From Methanosarcinaceae archaeon (GTDB lineage: Archaea > Halobacteriota > Methanosarcinia > Methanosarcinales > Methanosarcinaceae): a DNA stretch of 7,501 nt. The first letter of the stretch is position 1, and the number at the start of each line of letters is the position of its first letter. Position numbers and translations under genes: made by a program. The DNA is taken from the NCBI GenBank assembly GCA_028690255.1, contig JAQVBP010000103.1:1-7501 (forward strand), read 5' to 3'. The notes beneath the pieces were generated by a model. The model was not told where the DNA came from. It saw nothing but the letters and a program-made list of their open reading frames with translations, and made no database searches. Shown piece by piece: positions 5,413-7,501 of the stretch.

Positions 5413-5613
5413 GCAAGAAAAGAGGCTGTCAGGAAAAACAGTTTTTTGCACCTGTCCCGGCGAGGCCCTGCCGTAAAAAATGCTGCCAGTATGCAACACA
5501 GATGCAGTAGATATGCAACACAGATGCATCAGAGATGCAGCAAAGAATACCCTTTCCGACGGAATTTAAAATCCGTGAAATTTGAAACCAAATAATTCAA
5601 TTAGAGTGAGCAT
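5413..5613 (+). promoter_or_regulatory. Long 5' leader of the helicase transcript (predicted)
   Basis: If the promoter at 5386-5394 is used, about 200 nt precede the helicase ATG. The leader opens with a hairpin: CAGG (5430-5433) and AAAAA (5434-5438) pair with TTTTT and CCTG (5451-5454), with a small bulge. Next come the 11-nt repeats (5480-5545) and then a weak stem ACGGA (5559-5563) with TCCGT (5572-5576). A long 5' UTR is known for the cold-induced deaD gene of the related methanogen Methanococcoides burtonii, so post-transcriptional control of this helicase is plausible. A 65-codon frame starting at TTG 5398 crosses the leader but shows no protein family or good ribosome site. Confidence 0.4.
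5480..5545 (+). repeat. Six tandem 11-nt units with ATGCA at each start
   Basis: ATGCT at 5480 and ATGCA at 5491, 5502, 5513, 5524 and 5535 are spaced by exactly 11 nt. The six-base remainders are GCCAGT, ACACAG, GTAGAT, ACACAG, TCAGAG and GCAAAG. The 17-base block at 5490-5506 is repeated identically at 5512-5528. The period equals one turn of A-form RNA and is close to one turn of B-DNA. The array ends 68 bases before the helicase ATG. It could bind a DNA regulator on one helix face or an RNA-binding protein on the leader; neither is shown. Confidence 0.8.
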
Positions 5614-7347
5614 ATGGAAAAATTAGCAAAATTCGCAGCTCTTGGACTCTCAGAGAGTACCATGAACGCCCTTAAGAAAAAAGGATTTGAAGAACCAACC
5701 CCTATCCAGGAAAAGATCATCCCTCTCTTTATGGGAGGAGATCTGGATATTGTCGGTCAGGCCCAGACCGGAACCGGAAAGACCGCAGCCTTTGGCATTC
5801 CTATTATTGAAAAAATCCCGGAAAAATCAAAAACTGTTCAGGCAATCATTCTTACTCCCACAAGGGAGCTTGCAATTCAGATCTCCGAGGAATTGAATTC
5901 CCTGAAAGGAGACAAAAATCTGCACATCATCCCTATCTACGGCGGGCAGTCCATGAGCAGGCAGCTTCAGCTGCTCAAAAGTGGCGTGGACATCGTTGTC
6001 GGAACCCCGGGTAGGGTTATCGACCATATCAATCGAAAGAGCCTTGTGCTTGATAAAATCTCGTATTTTGTGCTGGACGAAGCCGACGAGATGCTTAACA
6101 TGGGCTTTGTTGAGGACGTAAAGGAAATTTTGAATGCAACCGGCCCTAACAAAAGGATGCTCTTTTTTTCCGCTACAATGCCGAAGCCAATTCTGGGAAT
6201 CGCAAAAAAGCACATGCGAAACTACGAGTTTGTGGCTGTTGACAAGGAAGAAGTGACCACGGAACTGACCGAGCAGATCTATTTTGAGGTTGGGGAAAAC
6301 AACAAGTTCGAGGCCCTCTGCCGGATTATCGATATGGAAGAAGAGTTTTACGGGCTTGTATTCTGCCGGACAAAAAACGATACCAGTCAGATTGCCCAGA
6401 AACTCGGCGACCGGGGCTATGCGGCCGATGCCCTGAACGGGGACATGACCCAGCAGGAACGGGAAAGAATCTTAAGGAAGTTCAGGAAGCAGAAGCTCAG
6501 TATCCTGGTGGCAACCGATGTCGCCGCAAGGGGAATTGACATCATGGACCTGACCCATGTCATCAATTACTCCATTCCTCAGGACCCCGAATCTTACGTA
6601 CACAGGATAGGCAGGACCGGAAGAGCCGGTAAACAGGGTACTGCAATTACCTTTGTAACGCACAAAGAATACCGGAGACTGACCTACATAAAGAAGACCT
6701 CGAATTCCAGCATGAAAAAAGGGCAGCTCCCCGGAATTGAGGATGTTATCAATGCCCGGAAAGGAAGAGTGAAAACCGAGCTTGAGTCCATCATGGACGA
6801 AGGGGAATACGGCGATTTCCTTACAATGAGCGAGACCCTGCTCGGGGAATACCCTCCGGAAGAAATCCTGGCCGCCCTCCTGAAATACACTTTCAAGGAC
6901 ACCTTTGACAAAAGCAGTTATTCCGAGATCAACAGCAATTCCTACGTGGACAGAAAAGGTACGGCTCGCCTTTTTGTAGCCATGGGAAAAGCCGACGATA
7001 TGACCCCCCAAAAACTCTGTGATTTCATTAAACAGGAAGCAGGAGAGGGGGATCTGAATACAAAGGATATTGAGATTTTCCCTCATTTTTCCTTCGTAAC
7101 CGTCCCCTTCGCCCAGGCCGAAGTTCTGCTTGAAATATTCAAAAATAAGAGAAGAGGGAAAAAACCCTTTGTGGAAATCGCCCAGAAAAGAAATGGGGGA
7201 GATAACAAAAGAAGAGAAGGTGGCAGAGGAGAAGGTAGAGGAGAAGGCAGAGGAGAAGGCAGAGGAGACAACAGAAGAGAAGGTAGGGGATACAGCAAAA
7301 GAGAAGGCAGAGGGGATAATAAGCCGAGAGGAAAGTTTGGGAAATAA
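5614..7347 (+). CDS. DEAD-box ATP-dependent RNA helicase with DbpA-like domain and GRG-rich tail
   Basis: A 577-residue RNA helicase that unwinds or remodels RNA with ATP, comparable to bacterial CsdA/DeaD and the archaeal cold-linked DeaD. All core motifs are intact: Q motif (PTPIQ, 28-32, with upstream F7); I AQTGTGKT (50-57); Ia PTRELA (82-87); GG (110-111); Ib TPGR (131-134); II DEAD (155-158); III SAT (186-188); IV LVFCRTK (248-254); V VATDVAARGIDI (299-310); VI HRIGRTGRAGK (330-340). Residues about 360-440 form a helical linker. Residues about 448-526 resemble the DbpA/CsdA RNA-binding (RRM-like) domain, with ARLFVAMGKADDMTP and FSFVTVP. The tail (527-577) is basic and GRG-repeat rich and probably binds RNA without specificity. 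The ATG at 5614 follows GAGTGAG (about 5604-5610), a fair ribosome site, and places the Q motif correctly. It stands alone as a transcription unit. The long leader suggests control by temperature or growth, which is inference. Confidence 0.95.
   Translation: MEKLAKFAALGLSESTMNALKKKGFEEPTPIQEKIIPLFMGGDLDIVGQAQTGTGKTAAFGIPIIEKIPEKSKTVQAIILTPTRELAIQISEELNSLKGDKNLHIIPIYGGQSMSRQLQLLKSGVDIVVGTPGRVIDHINRKSLVLDKISYFVLDEADEMLNMGFVEDVKEILNATGPNKRMLFFSATMPKPILGIAKKHMRNYEFVAVDKEEVTTELTEQIYFEVGENNKFEALCRIIDMEEEFYGLVFCRTKNDTSQIAQKLGDRGYAADALNGDMTQQERERILRKFRKQKLSILVATDVAARGIDIMDLTHVINYSIPQDPESYVHRIGRTGRAGKQGTAITFVTHKEYRRLTYIKKTSNSSMKKGQLPGIEDVINARKGRVKTELESIMDEGEYGDFLTMSETLLGEYPPEEILAALLKYTFKDTFDKSSYSEINSNSYVDRKGTARLFVAMGKADDMTPQKLCDFIKQEAGEGDLNTKDIEIFPHFSFVTVPFAQAEVLLEIFKNKRRGKKPFVEIAQKRNGGDNKRREGGRGEGRGEGRGEGRGDNRREGRGYSKREGRGDNKPRGKFGK
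7222..7317 (+). repeat. In-frame 12-bp repeat encoding the GRGE-type helicase tail
   Basis: Eight consecutive 12-base units stay in register and encode GRGE, GRGE, GRGE, GRGD, NRRE, GRGY, SKRE and GRGD (residues 537-568). The first four are nearly identical at the DNA level (GGCAGAGGAGAA type), the later ones have diverged. This pattern points to growth by unit duplication, so length may differ among strains. The coding strand is almost all purine from about 7186 to 7347. Confidence 0.85.
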
Positions 7348-7364
7348 GGAAATTAAACATTTCC
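7348..7364 (+). terminator. Hairpin abutting the helicase stop codon
   Basis: GGAAAT (7348-7353) pairs perfectly with ATTTCC (7359-7364) around TAAAC, starting on the base after the TAA stop. It is not followed directly by T, so it may protect the 3' end or act together with the T-rich array at 7381. Confidence 0.4.
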
Positions 7365-7380
7365 GCAATACCCCTTTAAT

Positions 7381-7480
7381 CCTTTTTACTATTTTTTAAT
7401 CCTTTTTACTATTTTTTAATCCTTTTTACTATTTTTTAATCCTTTTTACTATTTTTTAATCCTTTTTACTATTTTTTAAT
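7381..7480 (+). repeat. Five perfect tandem copies of a 20-bp T-rich unit; probable stacked terminator
   Basis: The unit CCTTTTTACTATTTTTTAAT is repeated five times without any change at 7381, 7401, 7421, 7441 and 7461; TTTAAT at 7375-7380 is a partial sixth copy on the left. Each unit has a T5 and a T6 run, so the transcript leaving the helicase gene would cross ten U-tracts, the signal that ends transcription in archaea. Identity of all copies implies recent expansion or active homogenisation, as in a VNTR. On the opposite strand the array gives A-rich repeats that could resemble promoter elements. No gene is visible between 7481 and the window end. Confidence 0.88.
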
Positions 7481-7501
7481 TCATTCCACTCCTATTCACA
7501 C

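Noticed and set aside
5480..5545. CRISPR array at the 11-nt repeats
   Set aside because: The repeated word is only 5-6 bases with 6-base spacers, far below CRISPR dimensions, and no cas gene is present.
5398..5595. 65-codon frame in the helicase leader as an upstream peptide
   Set aside because: Its start lies before the predicted transcript start, no ribosome site is present, and the repeat inside has an 11-nt period that does not keep a reading frame.
6472..7368. 298-codon minus-strand ORF over the helicase 3' half
   Set aside because: It is an antisense shadow of a gene with all DEAD-box motifs; its Ser/Phe-rich repeats are only the complement of the purine-rich GRGE codons.
7381..7480. 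Replication origin iterons at the 20-bp array
   Set aside because: The unit has no origin-recognition-box-like GC core and no cdc6/orc gene is nearby; its T-tracts right after a stop codon fit termination better.

Overview
The window most resembles a methanogenic archaeon of the Methanosarcina type. Coding density is low, with AT-rich gene-free gaps of 250-700 bases between codon-rich, moderately GC genes. Candidate promoters look archaeal (A/T-rich TATA boxes), and candidate terminators are T-tracts. The protein set also fits: a DUF2284 cysteine protein, a tiny dicluster ferredoxin, a HyuA-type actin-fold ATPase and a DEAD-box helicase with a DbpA-like tail. No rRNA, tRNA or CRISPR array was seen. 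The taxon is an inference from gene content and signals, not from a database search.

Layout. Positions 1-724 hold no intact gene. They carry two relics that look like IS200/IS605 (tnpB-type) right ends, each with a hairpin whose loop is TCTTTAG, and between them a dense series of inverted repeats. Positions 725-1261 (minus) encode a DUF2284 predicted metal-binding protein starting at TTG; two perfect 10-bp-arm palindromes stand 31 bp apart just upstream. Positions 1341-1748 are gene-free apart from one doubtful 33-codon ORF. A 60-residue 2x[4Fe-4S] ferredoxin (1749-1931, minus) is divergent from a 141-residue protein I do not recognise (2131-2556, plus). A hydantoinase/oxoprolinase-family protein follows at 2989-4914 (plus) and ends in a U-tract hairpin terminator.

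About 700 bases of structured, gene-free DNA separate it from the helicase gene (5614-7347, plus). The likely helicase transcript has a leader of about 200 nt. Inside it lies the most unusual signal of the window: six units of exactly 11 nt, five starting ATGCA and one ATGCT. The helicase ends in eight in-register 12-bp codon repeats (GRGE-like). Downstream, a hairpin abuts the stop codon and five identical tandem copies of a 20-bp T-rich unit follow, which could act as a stacked terminator and as a slippage-prone VNTR.

The genes do not form one operon: directions alternate and gaps are long, so each is probably its own transcription unit. Two proteins are Fe-S or metal types typical of anaerobes, one is a probable ATP-dependent enzyme of unknown substrate, and one is an RNA helicase probably used in RNA remodelling or cold adaptation. 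I found no defence system or intact mobile element. The best candidates for undescribed biology are regulatory: the 11-nt phased leader repeat, the terminator VNTR, the twin palindromes and the orphan tnpB-type RNA end.
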